From: Atopomonas hussainii
GTDB taxonomy: Bacteria; Pseudomonadota; Gammaproteobacteria; Pseudomonadales; Pseudomonadaceae
Assembly (NCBI RefSeq): GCF_900109735.1
Contig: NZ_FOAS01000001.1
Location: 295,613-359,612 of the forward strand
Direction of reading: 5' to 3'
DNA: 64,000 bases
Shown piece after piece: positions 45,347 through 57,114 of the stretch. How positions within the stretch are numbered: the stretch's first letter is position 1; every line of letters begins with the position of its first letter. Under the pieces are notes generated by a model. The model made no database searches and had not been told where the DNA came from. It saw only the letters and a list, made by a program, of their open reading frames with translations. Both the position numbers and the translations under genes were made by a program.

Positions 45347-46651
45347 TTAATCTTCTAGCGGCAAGGGCAATCGCAGCCGAGCCTCTAAACCGCCGCCTTG
45401 GCGGTTTTTCAGCTCTACGCTGCCGCCATGCAATTGCGCGATGCGCCGCACAATCGACAGGCCCAGTCCGGAGCCTTGGCTAGAACCACGCGACTGATCA
45501 CCCCGGGCAAAGGGCTGGAACAGCCGCTCGATATCGTCTTCCGTCACCCCGGGGCCACGGTCCACCACGCTGACCACAGCGCTGAAGCGCAGCACGCTGT
45601 CTTGCTCGGTGAAGGTGCGCACCTCCACGGCTTTACCGCCGTACTTCAGCGCGTTACCGACTAAGTTGCTGAGCATGCGTTTACAGGCCACGCGGCGTAG
45701 CGGTAGCAGGGGAATCTCCTCTTGCTTGAGGCTTACGCATTGCTCGCGCTGGTTAAAGCCGGCGACCACCTCGCTGACCAGCAGGTTAAGGTCGACCGAC
45801 TCTTCGCTTTCATCACGGCCGTCGCGGATAAAGGCGATGAACTGGTCGAGGATTTCGTTCATGTCCTCGATATCGCGGATCATGTCGTCCTGCATTTCTG
45901 GGTCATCGACCGCGCCCAATTCCAGCGCTAAACGCATGCGCGTTAGTGGTGTGCGCAAGTCATGGGAAACCCCCGCCAGCATCAGTTCGCGCTCAAGCGC
46001 GGCTTGGTCGATGCTGTCGCTCATGCGGTTAAAGGCTTCATAGACTTCGGTCATCTCGCTGGGCTCGCGCCCTAAGTTGAGCTGCATCTTGCCGCCATGC
46101 CCAACGGCGCCGGCGGCTTGTTTGAGCTTTTCAAACGGGCGCAGCAGCTGGTTGACCAAGAACCACGCGGATAAGGTCGAGGCCAAGCCAATCACCGCCA
46201 GCCAGCCCAAGATATTCCACACCCGTTTGCCACGCAGCGGGTGCGGCGATAAGGGAAACTCCAGCCACTGCGGGCCCAGCTGTGGCGCGCGTACCAACAT
46301 GCGGCTTTCGTTGGCCACGCGCAGAATCACTTCTGCCGGGCCGCCGAGGGCTTCTTCTAACTGGCGCTGGAAGATGTCGTTGTACGGCCAGTGGTATTCG
46401 CCATCTGGCACACCGGCGTCATCCACGGTGCGCATATCCAGCGCCTTGAGTAGCCCCTCGCGGTCTTCGGCATCGGTGGCCCAATAACTTTTGATCACCC
46501 GGGCGGTATTCACGCTGTAATGGCGATCGACCAAGGCATCTTCATTGGCCCACAAATACAGAAAGGTCAGCACCTTGGAGAGCAGCACCACCACCAGCAT
46601 CAACAGCAAGGTGCGCGCGAAGATGCTGCGCGGCAGCCAATTCGCCGTCAC
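45347..46651 (-). CDS. envZ: Osmosensor histidine kinase
   Basis: 434 aa, ATGA overlap with ompR. Two membrane helices (about 10-30 and 145-170) bracket a periplasmic domain. HAMP follows, then HisKA with MLAGVSHDLRTPLTRMRLAL (phospho-His about residue 235). The HATPase region ends with GSGLGLSIVRRIAQLHG. The sequence order and partner identify EnvZ. The kinase controls OmpR phosphorylation and thereby porins and envelope genes. Confidence 0.95.
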   Translation of the reverse strand: MTANWLPRSIFARTLLLMLVVVLLSKVLTFLYLWANEDALVDRHYSVNTARVIKSYWATDAEDREGLLKALDMRTVDDAGVPDGEYHWPYNDIFQRQLEEALGGPAEVILRVANESRMLVRAPQLGPQWLEFPLSPHPLRGKRVWNILGWLAVIGLASTLSAWFLVNQLLRPFEKLKQAAGAVGHGGKMQLNLGREPSEMTEVYEAFNRMSDSIDQAALERELMLAGVSHDLRTPLTRMRLALELGAVDDPEMQDDMIRDIEDMNEILDQFIAFIRDGRDESEESVDLNLLVSEVVAGFNQREQCVSLKQEEIPLLPLRRVACKRMLSNLVGNALKYGGKAVEVRTFTEQDSVLRFSAVVSVVDRGPGVTEDDIERLFQPFARGDQSRGSSQGSGLGLSIVRRIAQLHGGSVELKNRQGGGLEARLRLPLPLED

Positions 46652-47382
46652 GACTTAGTGCCGTCCGGAACAAACACGTAGCCCACGCCCCACACGGTTT
46701 GGATATAGCGCGGCTTAGACGGGTCGACCTCGATCATGCGGCGCAGACGGGAGATCTGCACATCGATGGAGCGCTCCAGCGCGTCCCACTCGCGGCCGCG
46801 CGCTAGCTGCATCAGCTTGTCGCGCGAGAGTGGCTCACGCGGATGCTGCACCAGGGTTTTCAGCACCGCGTATTCGCCGCTGGTGAGCATGCTCACCTCG
46901 TCGCCTTTGTGCAGCTGGCGGGTGCTTAAGTCGAGGCGGTAATCACCAAAGCTCACTTCGGCTTCTTCATTCACCGGCGCGCCGGGCACGCTGGGCGCTT
47001 GGCGACGTAGCACGGCTTTAATCCGCGCCAGCAGCTCGCGCGGGTTAAAGGGTTTGGGCAGATAATCATCGGCGCCGGTTTCTAGGCCCTCGATACGGCT
47101 GCCTTCATCGCCTTTGGCGGTGAGCATAATCACCGGAATCGGGTTGCCTTCGGCGCGCAGACGCGCGCAGGCGCTGATGCCGTCTTCGCCGGGCATCATT
47201 AAATCCAGCACCACCAAATTAAAGTGCTCGCGTTCGAGCATGCGGTTCATGTGCTCGGTGTTCTCCACCGCGCGCACGCTAAAGCCTTGTTCTTCTAGAA
47301 AACGCTCCAGCAAACGGCGCAGTCGGGCATCGTCGTCCACGACCAGAATTTTGCCGTTTTCTACCGGGGTCACCTCAGTCAT
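46648..47382 (-). CDS. ompR: Response regulator OmpR
   Basis: 244 aa from ATG 47382, preceded by AAGGGAGAA; a longer in-frame start is weaker. The receiver has VVDDDARLRRLLERFLEEQG, the phospho-acceptor Asp in LVVLDLMMPGEDG and VIMLTAKGDE. The winged-helix output is RDKLMQLARGREWDALERSI, then ISRLRRMIEVDPSKPRYIQT and VWGVGYVFV. It forms an operon with envZ and is divergent from tex. Confidence 0.97.
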   Translation of the reverse strand: MTEVTPVENGKILVVDDDARLRRLLERFLEEQGFSVRAVENTEHMNRMLEREHFNLVVLDLMMPGEDGISACARLRAEGNPIPVIMLTAKGDEGSRIEGLETGADDYLPKPFNPRELLARIKAVLRRQAPSVPGAPVNEEAEVSFGDYRLDLSTRQLHKGDEVSMLTSGEYAVLKTLVQHPREPLSRDKLMQLARGREWDALERSIDVQISRLRRMIEVDPSKPRYIQTVWGVGYVFVPDGTKS

Positions 47383-47546
47383 TGGCTGTTCTCCCTTTTC
47401 AGACGTGGCATTGTGGCCCAGTGCCGGCGGTCGGCCCAGTGCGCAATCTTTGCAAGACTTTACACAAGCCTTGGCCATGCGGCTCGCGCTCGCCGCCCCG
47501 CTGGTTATAATCGAGCGTTTTCAATCGCTTAGAGTTTAGCCGCCGC

Positions 47547-49855
<2,309 letters not shown>

Positions 49856-49859
<4 letters not shown>

Positions 49860-50245
49860 GCCTGCCCGCCGGCTTTGTCGGCAGCCCGTTTAGCCAGCAC
49901 CTCGGTATCGAGGTGTTGGCCGCGCAGGAGGGCACCACCCACCTGCGCATGACGGTGACGCCTGCGCTGCGCAACCTCTCCGGCATGCTGCACGGCGGCG
50001 CACTGATGGCGCTGGCCGACACCGCCATGGGCCTGGCCTGCTTCGAGCGCTTTGGCGAGGCCGAGCCGTGCGTAACGGTGGAGTGCAAGCTGAACTTTAT
50101 CCGCCCCGTAGCCGATGGCAGCGTGGACTGCCACGCGCGCATCCTGCACAGCGGCAAACGCACCTTAGTGCTGGAGGCGGAAGTAGTGCAGCAGGGCAAA
50201 CTGGTGGTGAAAACCTTAGCGACGTTTGCGCGGCTTACCGGCTGA
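49856..50245 (+). CDS. PaaI-type hotdog thioesterase
   Basis: 129 aa, GTG start overlapping the tex stop (GTGA), so translation is coupled. The hotdog active-site region is [38 protein letters not shown] follows. It is probably a CoA-thioesterase of unknown substrate. The gene pair tex-thioesterase is conserved in pseudomonads. Confidence 0.9.
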
Positions 50246-50261
50246 ACAGCTTAAGTGCAGT

Positions 50262-50287
50262 AGGCGCCGATTAAACCGGAGGCGCCT
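50262..50287. terminator. Hairpin at the end of the tex unit
   Basis: AGGCGCC (50262-50268) pairs with GGCGCCT (50281-50287); the right arm overlaps the stop of the convergent binding-protein gene. Confidence 0.5.
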
Positions 50288-51021
50288 TAATGGCGCTGGT
50301 AATACACCAGCAAGGTTTCATACTCGCCGGTCTCTTTAAGCATCCCTAAGCCTCGGTCGAAGGCATCGCGCAAAGCGCGGTCGTTAAATACCGCCACCGC
50401 CGGCACCGCCGGGATCACCTCTTCTAACGCGCGCAATGGGTAGCTATGGCGCTTGTCGCGGTAGTAATGCTGGAAAATCCAGTAATCCAACACCACCACT
50501 TGCACCCGTTTAAAACCCAACATATCCACCAGCGAACCCATGTTTTGCACTTCGCTGTAGTCCGGCGACTGCTCGACGGCGGCGACAAACTCTGGGCCAA
50601 AATAGCCACGTGCACCTTGAAAGGTAGCCACCCGATAACGCGCCAAGTCGCTTAACGTGCTGACCCGCACCTCTTTAGCATTTGCGTGAGCAAATACCGT
50701 TGGCCGGTAATGCAGATACGGCTGCGAGAGGTACAGGCCCTCTTGCGGCTGATTAAAGTACGGCAGCATGACATCGGCCTTGCCCGCCTGCAGCGAGGCA
50801 AACGCACGGTTCAGCGGCATAAAGTTAAGGGTGACGGCGTGACCGGCACGCGCCAAGGCGGCACGGGCAATGTCGATATCTAAACCAGTTTGCGTGGCCG
50901 CACTCATATGCGGCGGACCATCGGCCGTTACCACCCGCAGTGGCGCCGTGGCTTGACTAGCGCTGGCATGCCCCACAGCGCCGAGCAGCATACCGACCAA
51001 TAACATCCTGAAAGTGTGCAT
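50287..51021 (-). CDS. Lone periplasmic solute-binding protein (SBP_bac_3)
   Basis: 244 aa. Signal peptide ending near ASA; the mature chain opens with LRVVTADGPPHMSAATQTGL. The fold has LDIDIARAALARAGHAVTLN and FASLQAGKADVMLPYF. It ends in EYETLLVYYQR. The sequence matches the family of polar-amino-acid-like binding proteins, but no permease or ATPase is adjacent. The next gene upstream is a divergent membrane-anchored protein. Confidence 0.82.
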   Translation of the reverse strand: MHTFRMLLVGMLLGAVGHASASQATAPLRVVTADGPPHMSAATQTGLDIDIARAALARAGHAVTLNFMPLNRAFASLQAGKADVMLPYFNQPQEGLYLSQPYLHYRPTVFAHANAKEVRVSTLSDLARYRVATFQGARGYFGPEFVAAVEQSPDYSEVQNMGSLVDMLGFKRVQVVVLDYWIFQHYYRDKRHSYPLRALEEVIPAVPAVAVFNDRALRDAFDRGLGMLKETGEYETLLVYYQRH

Positions 51022-51119
51022 CGCTAATCCCTAGCACCTGTGTTGATGATTCGCTGTGCCCTGTTTCTGAGCCTAGACTAAGCCCACCGGCATTGCGCTG
51101 CGCTGCACAAGGAAGACCG

Positions 51120-51827
51120 ATGACCCCGCTTAAAACACCACTCGCTCGTGCCCTCGTTACCTTAACCGCTGGCCTAGTGCTCGGCAGCAGCGGCTGGTGG
51201 CTGTACACCGCCAACACCCCAGCGGCGACGCCCAACAACGCGCCAGCGGCCACAGCAATGCCTGCCAACAGCGCAAACCCCGCACAGCCAGAAGACGCCT
51301 TAAGTGCCGAGCAACAAGCGCTATTAAACGCACCAGAAACCCAGCACTACCAAGACAACTTGGCCTTTGCCACCCGCCTGCGCAGCTTTTTAAGCGAAGC
51401 CAAACAGCTCAGCGAAGCGCAGCGGGATGCACAAATTGAGGCGTTCGCCGCAGCGATTGCCGAGCGCGAGGGCCGTGGCGAACTGGCGCTCAATGAAGCG
51501 CTGTTATTGGATCTCGCCCTGATCGAAGCCCGTGGCGGCGATGAAGCCAGCCAGAAAGCCGCCGCCGATGCCTTAGTGGCGCGCTACCGGCAGCGCAGTG
51601 CCGAGCGGGTGCAGGCCGGCCTAAAAGACGCCGTCGAGGCACAAGCCTTCGTCCTGTATAAAAGCCAAGAAAGCGAAATCGTCAGCGAGGTGATGGCCAT
51701 GAACGAAGCGGCCTTGCCCTTAGGCGTAAGCCGTGACGAATACCTCCGTCAGCGCCTGCAAAGCGCCCGCGAGGCAGCGCTGGCACAAGCCAGCGGCACC
51801 TCGCAGAACGCGCCTCAGAGCAATTGA
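51120..51827 (+). CDS. Membrane-anchored helical protein next to a pectinacetylesterase-like gene
   Basis: 235 aa from ATG 51120 (AAGGA upstream). An N-terminal uncleaved helix (about 10-28) anchors it; then a Pro/Ala/Asn linker and an almost wholly helical domain, charged and Glu/Gln/Ala-rich (LSAEQQALLNAPETQHYQDN, AQIEAFAAAIAEREGRGELA). The architecture resembles lipase-specific foldases and the phospholipase accessory protein PlcR, but the foldase signature is absent. The gene is convergent with, and overlaps by 13 nt, the exported esterase-family gene. A dedicated chaperone for that enzyme is a hypothesis only. Confidence 0.6.
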   Translation: MTPLKTPLARALVTLTAGLVLGSSGWWLYTANTPAATPNNAPAATAMPANSANPAQPEDALSAEQQALLNAPETQHYQDNLAFATRLRSFLSEAKQLSEAQRDAQIEAFAAAIAEREGRGELALNEALLLDLALIEARGGDEASQKAAADALVARYRQRSAERVQAGLKDAVEAQAFVLYKSQESEIVSEVMAMNEAALPLGVSRDEYLRQRLQSAREAALAQASGTSQNAPQSN

Positions 51828-53212
51828 TTGAGCAGGTAGTAAAGCAAGTTAAACGGCTTGGCGCGGTCGGCGGCATCGCTGCTTTCGCTGGCCGAGAGCA
51901 CCGGGCCTGAGCCTTCGAGTACGTTATTGACGAAGTTATCCAGTTGCAGGTTTTGCTCCTGAATATCCGCGTTGGCGAACTCGATGATGGTGGTGCAGTG
52001 GCTTTCATTCACCGCGCGGTACTGCGGGAAATACCCACCAAAGTTATTCAGGCTCGCTAACTGGGTTTTCAGCCGACCGGTATCCACACTCCAGCGGGCG
52101 GTGATGCGCGCCTCCTTAGTGGCTTGGTCCGGCGCGTTGATGATGTCGCCGTAGAAGCGCTCGTAGGAGTAGCCCGAATAGTTCTGGTCTTGCCAGAAAT
52201 GCGTATGGCCTAAGCGGTCGCTGGGCAGATGACTGGACAGCGCCGAATACAGGGTGCCCAAGTCATTGGGGTTGAAGCCCGGTAGGCGACTCTGCAAATA
52301 CCCCAGCGGGCCACTGTCCAACCCCCAGGCGCCACGAATCAGCGCTTGCAGCGGTTTGGAGGGGTAGTCCTGATTGCTGCCATTAGCCAGCGCGGTGAAG
52401 ATCGGCCCCGAGTCGTTGATCAGATAACCCTTATTCGGCGCCATGTCTTGGCGAATCGCCGCGTAGTTATTCAGGCTGCCGGCGCCACCGGCACTGCAAC
52501 CTGTGGTGAGCAACTGCGCTGGGCGTTGCAGGTTGTCTTTTAACCAACCCAAGGTCGCGCGCATATTGCGCAAACCGTTGTGGTGCCACACCAGGGGCTT
52601 GGCCGCATCACTGGGGTTGGGGTACACCGCCACCTTGTCGCCAGCGTAAATATCGCCGGTGCAGTAGGGCACATAGACCATGTTCCAGTTCTGGCTTTTG
52701 GTGCGCGTCCACGGGTGCAGGCGCACCACAAATGGGCTGACTAGGCTGGCGCCGGGGTTGAGCAAGCTCATGTAGTTATCCGGGATGCCGTTGGGGTTAC
52801 GCGCACCACGAATGCCGCTTTGCCCGCTGCAACTGGCGTAGTCCCAACACGCGCCGCCGCCTTCTAAATAGATAATCGTGTTGCTGGTGTTGGGCACGCG
52901 GTTAACGAAGAACTTATACGGCGAGCCATCACCACACACCGCGCCGGTTTGCGGCGCCATTTCGACCTTCTGCCAGCTCCAATACAGGCCCGGCTTAAAG
53001 CTGCTGGGGAAGCCCGACGGGTTGGCCAGCATCGGGTACGGGCCAACACGCTGCGCGGCGCTGACCTTGTTATCCGCCTTGGGCGGCGAGGTGAGGTGTT
53101 TCAGGGTGGTCCAGAAGTTGTAGTCGCCAAGCTCCGCGTGGGCGGGCACGGCACACAGCAACGACAGGCTTAGGGCGGCGAGCAAGGAGTGAGATTGCCT
53201 AGGCAAACGCAT
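51815..53212 (-). CDS. Pectinacetylesterase/Notum-family exported hydrolase
   Basis: 465 aa from ATG 53212 (GAGGGA seven bases upstream). The signal peptide is cleaved near AHA-EL. The family core includes IIYLEGGGACWDYASCSG, the nucleophile elbow LLTTGCSAGGAGSLNNYAAI and NESHCTTIIEFANADIQEQN with the catalytic His. The alpha/beta-hydrolase is probably secreted and deacetylates or deacylates a polymer or lipid; the true substrate is unknown. The last 13 bases overlap the convergent gene. Confidence 0.82.
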   Translation of the reverse strand: MRLPRQSHSLLAALSLSLLCAVPAHAELGDYNFWTTLKHLTSPPKADNKVSAAQRVGPYPMLANPSGFPSSFKPGLYWSWQKVEMAPQTGAVCGDGSPYKFFVNRVPNTSNTIIYLEGGGACWDYASCSGQSGIRGARNPNGIPDNYMSLLNPGASLVSPFVVRLHPWTRTKSQNWNMVYVPYCTGDIYAGDKVAVYPNPSDAAKPLVWHHNGLRNMRATLGWLKDNLQRPAQLLTTGCSAGGAGSLNNYAAIRQDMAPNKGYLINDSGPIFTALANGSNQDYPSKPLQALIRGAWGLDSGPLGYLQSRLPGFNPNDLGTLYSALSSHLPSDRLGHTHFWQDQNYSGYSYERFYGDIINAPDQATKEARITARWSVDTGRLKTQLASLNNFGGYFPQYRAVNESHCTTIIEFANADIQEQNLQLDNFVNNVLEGSGPVLSASESSDAADRAKPFNLLYYLLNQLL

Positions 53213-53447
53213 GTGAGAGTCCCTCATGTTCTTGTTATGCGAGGGCTGGCCAGACCATCGGCCAGCCTGTATCCACTGAGTACAACGGGGAAACAGGGGC
53301 CGCCATGCAGCACGGCAAAGTCAACGATAGTTCAGCTTTTGCCCGCACCATGGCCCTTGAAAGACGGATTAGCTATTAGGCAGGCGCGGGAAATAGTGAC
53401 TGGCGATCAGCATCGCCAGCACGCAGGCAGGCAGAGGGTTTGCGGGC

Positions 53448-54428
53448 TTAATGGCACTCGATAATGCAGTTCTTGCCGGCACTTTTCGCCGCATACATGG
53501 CTTGATCGGCACGGCGATACAGGCCATCGAGATAATCACCGGGGCGCAGCCAGCATAGGCCGATACTGGCGGTGATCTGCACTGGGCCTTGCAGGCTTTT
53601 CACTGTTAATACGCTGATGGCATCGCGCAAGCGCTCGGCAATTTGCCGTCCTTGTGCCGGTGGGCAATTGACCAACACCGCGGCAAATTCCTCACCACCC
53701 ACGCGGCCAAACGGGTCGCCACGGCGCAGCACATGCCGTCCGCATTCGGCCAGCTGACGCAATACTTGGTCGCCGACTTGGTGGCCGTGCTCATCGTTGA
53801 TCTGTTTGAAGTCATCGACATCGAGCATCAAAAAGCCCAGCGGCAAGCCATTCTCTTGTGCGCGTGTCAGCTCAAAGCCGGCACAGCGCATAAAGTGATT
53901 GCGGTTTTGGCACTGGGTTAAGCCATCTTCGGTGGCCAAGCGTTCCAGCTCGCAGTGCAGGTGTTTGTTTTCGGTGATGTCTTCGGCGATGCCGACCACC
54001 AGCGGGCGGCCGTCGTCATCGTCGGCACTTAAATAGCTGCGGTCGCGAATCCAGCGCAGCTTGCCGTCGCGCAGAATGCGATATTCCTGTTCTTGGGTTT
54101 CGCCATGCTCGATGGTGCGCTTAACGCTGGCCTTGAGGGCGGCTACGTCGTCGGCATGCACCACGGAGTACCAATGCTCGCAGTCTTCCAACACTTGGCC
54201 GAGCGGTAAGCCAAAGACCTCTTCATAGGCGGGGCTGACGTACAACACCCGCTCGGCGTTGGGGTCAAACACCCATAACACCGACGGCACCGTAGCGAGC
54301 AAGCGGTTGAGAATATTCAGCTGCCGTACCAGTAGCTGCAGCTCTACGCTATGCAGCGACTGGCCAAGTTGCGCCGCACTGTCAGTGGTTGCTGGCTGAC
54401 TTGCGCGGTGGTCTTTGCCTACCACCAT
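53448..54428 (-). CDS. PAS-GGDEF diguanylate cyclase
   Basis: 326 aa from ATG 54428; a TTG 18 codons upstream is weaker. No membrane segments. The PAS/PAC domain is about residues 50-155 (WVFDPNAERVLYVSPAYEEV, HADDVAALKASVKRTIEHGE). The GGDEF domain (about 160-326) is complete: MLDVDDFKQINDEHGHQVGD, FGRVGGEEFAAVLV. Cytosolic c-di-GMP synthesis is expected. Confidence 0.92.
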   Translation of the reverse strand: MVVGKDHRASQPATTDSAAQLGQSLHSVELQLLVRQLNILNRLLATVPSVLWVFDPNAERVLYVSPAYEEVFGLPLGQVLEDCEHWYSVVHADDVAALKASVKRTIEHGETQEQEYRILRDGKLRWIRDRSYLSADDDDGRPLVVGIAEDITENKHLHCELERLATEDGLTQCQNRNHFMRCAGFELTRAQENGLPLGFLMLDVDDFKQINDEHGHQVGDQVLRQLAECGRHVLRRGDPFGRVGGEEFAAVLVNCPPAQGRQIAERLRDAISVLTVKSLQGPVQITASIGLCWLRPGDYLDGLYRRADQAMYAAKSAGKNCIIECH

Positions 54429-54550
54429 AGAACACCTGTCCCGCGTATTCGCTTCCTTGGCTGTGCTGGACTCCGGTTGCAACGGGGTATGCCCAGCAAT
54501 GAGTTACCCCAGTCTAGCGGCAGGGCCGTGGCTGACTGAAAGAACAAAAA

Positions 54551-54570
54551 AGCCCACTAAAAAGTGGGCT
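54551..54570 (-). terminator. Terminator after the desaturase gene
   Basis: AGCCCACT / AGTGGGCT with a 4-A loop, followed on the minus strand by a run of T. Confidence 0.85.
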
Positions 54571-54620
54571 TATTGCAAAGGGCTATCATGGGCTGGCTCG
54601 CTAATGGCGCGAGCCACGCC

Positions 54621-55811
54621 TTAGGCCGGCTGCATGGCCGGGCGCAGCGAGTAGCTCTTCAGTTGCTCGGCAAACGCTTGCAGCGCTTGGTTGCCGCTGG
54701 CTTCGGCCTCGGCAATCCACTGGCGCAGGGCTTCGAGCATCTCGTGGGCGTTGTTGCGGCGCTCGGTCCAGATGGTTTGCAGGGCTAGGCGCTTTTCGTA
54801 CACCTGCTTGAGCGCATCGCTGCGGCTAAACAGGGTTTCTAAACGCATTTTGTGCCGTGCATCGAGCAGGCTGGTTTCGCGCGCCAGCAGGCGTTTGGCA
54901 CTGCGGCCAATCCCGCTGAACTTGCTTTCTAGGCGAGTTTTTTCTGCCTGCACCATAGGCGCAATCACAGTACGTCGGAACTCGGCCATGACCTGAAAAC
55001 GGTTGTTGGCAATCGCCATAACAGTATCCAGATCAAGGCTGTTTTTGCCTTCCACACGGTGGGCAATCGGCGTGGTGCGCTTCACGGTGGCTAAGCCCAG
55101 CGCGCTGAATAGGCGAATGTAGGCCCAGCCCAAATCGAACTCCCACGGCTTGACCGACAGCTTGGCCGAGTTGGGGTAGGTGTGGTGGTTGTTATGCAGC
55201 TCTTCGCCGCCAATCAAGATGCCCCACGGGCTAATGTTGGTGGCCGCATCGCTGCATTCAAAATTACGGTAGCCGAAGAAGTGGCCAATGCCGTTGATAA
55301 CCCCGGCGGCCCAGAAGGGAATCCACATCATCTGCACGGCCCATACGGTCATGCCCAGTACGCCGAACAGGGCGAGGTCGATGATCGCCATCAGCACGAT
55401 ACCGCCGAAGGTGTAACGGCTGTAGACGTTACGCTCGATCCAGTCATCGGGGCAGTTTTTGCCGTAGGTTTCCAGTGTTTGCTGGTTGTTGGCCTCGTCG
55501 CGGTACAGCTCGGCGCCGCGGCGTAGCACGGTCATCAAACCCAGCACTTGCGGGCTGTGTGGGTCTTCACTGGTTTCGCACTTGGCGTGGTGCTTACGGT
55601 GAATCGCGGTCCACTCGCGGGTGTTTTGTCCGGTGGTCATCCATAGCCAAAAACGGAAGAAATGCTGCAAAGCCGGGTGCAAATCCAGCGCGCGGTGCGC
55701 CGAGTAGCGGTGCAGATAAACCGTCACACTGACGATGGTGACGTGCGTCAGCGCCAGGATGACCAGCACTAATTGCCAACCAGAAAGGTCGAGCAAACCG
55801 TTGTACCACAT
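54621..55811 (-). CDS. desA: Fatty acid delta-9 desaturase
   Basis: 396 aa from ATG 55811 (an ATG two codons upstream is also possible). The three histidine boxes HRYSAHR, HRKHHAK and HNNHHTY bind a di-iron centre; several hydrophobic segments span the membrane. It introduces double bonds in acyl chains of phospholipids. A C-terminal helical extension of about 110 residues (KTRLESKFSGIGRSAKRLLA) follows. A GAGGA site precedes it. Confidence 0.93.
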   Translation of the reverse strand: MWYNGLLDLSGWQLVLVILALTHVTIVSVTVYLHRYSAHRALDLHPALQHFFRFWLWMTTGQNTREWTAIHRKHHAKCETSEDPHSPQVLGLMTVLRRGAELYRDEANNQQTLETYGKNCPDDWIERNVYSRYTFGGIVLMAIIDLALFGVLGMTVWAVQMMWIPFWAAGVINGIGHFFGYRNFECSDAATNISPWGILIGGEELHNNHHTYPNSAKLSVKPWEFDLGWAYIRLFSALGLATVKRTTPIAHRVEGKNSLDLDTVMAIANNRFQVMAEFRRTVIAPMVQAEKTRLESKFSGIGRSAKRLLARETSLLDARHKMRLETLFSRSDALKQVYEKRLALQTIWTERRNNAHEMLEALRQWIAEAEASGNQALQAFAEQLKSYSLRPAMQPA

Positions 55812-55917
55812 GGGCATGAATCCTCAGATGAACTGCCAGAGGGCGCCTGAATAGACGCCGTGGCCGGCATTATGACGGAAAATGAACGCAGATTCAGTTC
55901 TTACGACGAAGCGTCTG

Positions 55918-57012
55918 CTAAGCGGGCAAGCCGGCGATGCGATGACGCTGCATAAAGCGCTGATCGAGCCAGTGCTTCCACCAACCCACCCAACGGCCAC
56001 TGGCACTCAAGCCATGCCAACTGAGCAAGGCGCCGCCGCTGCCATCCGACAACAAGGCCAAGCTTTGCGCCTGCGGTTTGTAGGCTTGCAGTGGCTTGTC
56101 TTTCAGGCTGGCGCTTAAGTTGGCCGCTAGCACTGGGCCCATGCGCACCGCATACACGCCATTACGCGTCGCGCCGGGCAAGCTGGCGCTATCACCCACG
56201 GCGAAGATGTGTTTGTGGTGCAGTGCCTGCAACTGCGGGTTAACGCTGATAAAACCCTGCTTATCTAACGCCAGCCCGCTGCTTTGCCAGCAGCTTAGCG
56301 GCGCACTGCCGGTGGCCATGATTAGGCGCTCGTAGGGCAGGCTGCGCCCGCCGGCCACGCGCACACTATCGCCTTGCACGCACTCCACTTGGCTGTGCTC
56401 GCGTAGCTCCACTGCCTGCAACGCCAGCAAGCGCCGCACCCGCTGGCGCAAACCGGGCGGATGTTGGCTTAACAGTTCGCCTTGGCAGATCAGCGCTAAC
56501 TCTTGGCCAACCGGTTGATTGCTCAGCGCCAGCGCTAACTCCACGGCGGCCGGGCCGCCGCCAATAATCGCTAACGACCTATGACCTTCTTGCTGCCAGC
56601 GATGCCAGCCGGCTAAAAACTGACTAAACGGCTTCACACTGAGGATATCCAGCGTGGGGTTTTGCAGCGGCGGCAGACGCGTTTGCCCACCCAAATTGAC
56701 CGAAATAAAACGCCCTTTAACCAGCTGCCCGCTGTCTAAGTGCACCAAACTCTGCCGCGCATCGAGGTGCTCAACATTGCCGCTGACTAACTCCACTTCG
56801 GCGGCTTGGCACAAAGGCTCCAGCGCAATGCGGCAATCCTCCGCCTGATAACGCCAACTGAGTAGCCCCGGCAACATGCCCGAGTACCACGCATACGGCT
56901 GCGGGCTTATCAACACAATGCGCCCCGGCGGGCGCTGGCCGGCAGCCCACAGGCGCAGCACGCCCAAGTGCGCGTGCCCGGCACCCAGCAACACCACATC
57001 GCATGATTTCAT
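55918..57012 (-). CDS. FAD-dependent oxidoreductase (NDH-2-like)
   Basis: 364 aa. Pyridine-nucleotide-disulphide-oxidoreductase fold: VVLLGAGHAHLGVLRLWAAG at the N-terminus, second Rossmann SLAIIGGGPAAVELALALSN, and FAVGDSASLPG for FAD. It matches the TIGR03169 type, which resembles the N-terminal domain of some selenophosphate synthetase fusions. No SelD is here. Its reductant is unknown. Confidence 0.88.
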   Translation of the reverse strand: MKSCDVVLLGAGHAHLGVLRLWAAGQRPPGRIVLISPQPYAWYSGMLPGLLSWRYQAEDCRIALEPLCQAAEVELVSGNVEHLDARQSLVHLDSGQLVKGRFISVNLGGQTRLPPLQNPTLDILSVKPFSQFLAGWHRWQQEGHRSLAIIGGGPAAVELALALSNQPVGQELALICQGELLSQHPPGLRQRVRRLLALQAVELREHSQVECVQGDSVRVAGGRSLPYERLIMATGSAPLSCWQSSGLALDKQGFISVNPQLQALHHKHIFAVGDSASLPGATRNGVYAVRMGPVLAANLSASLKDKPLQAYKPQAQSLALLSDGSGGALLSWHGLSASGRWVGWWKHWLDQRFMQRHRIAGLPA

Positions 57013-57114
57013 CGGCCTTCCCCCTTATCACATACTTTCAGTGTGGCTGGGCTACTGGCAGTCTGCCAGTTCAGCCCTGTGGTCTACACTCAGACCATGC
57101 TCGGGAGACTCTGC

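Noticed and set aside
53244..53267. GGCTGGC / GCCAGCC hairpin upstream of the pectinacetylesterase-like gene
   Set aside because: Short stem without further context; no basis to call an attenuator.
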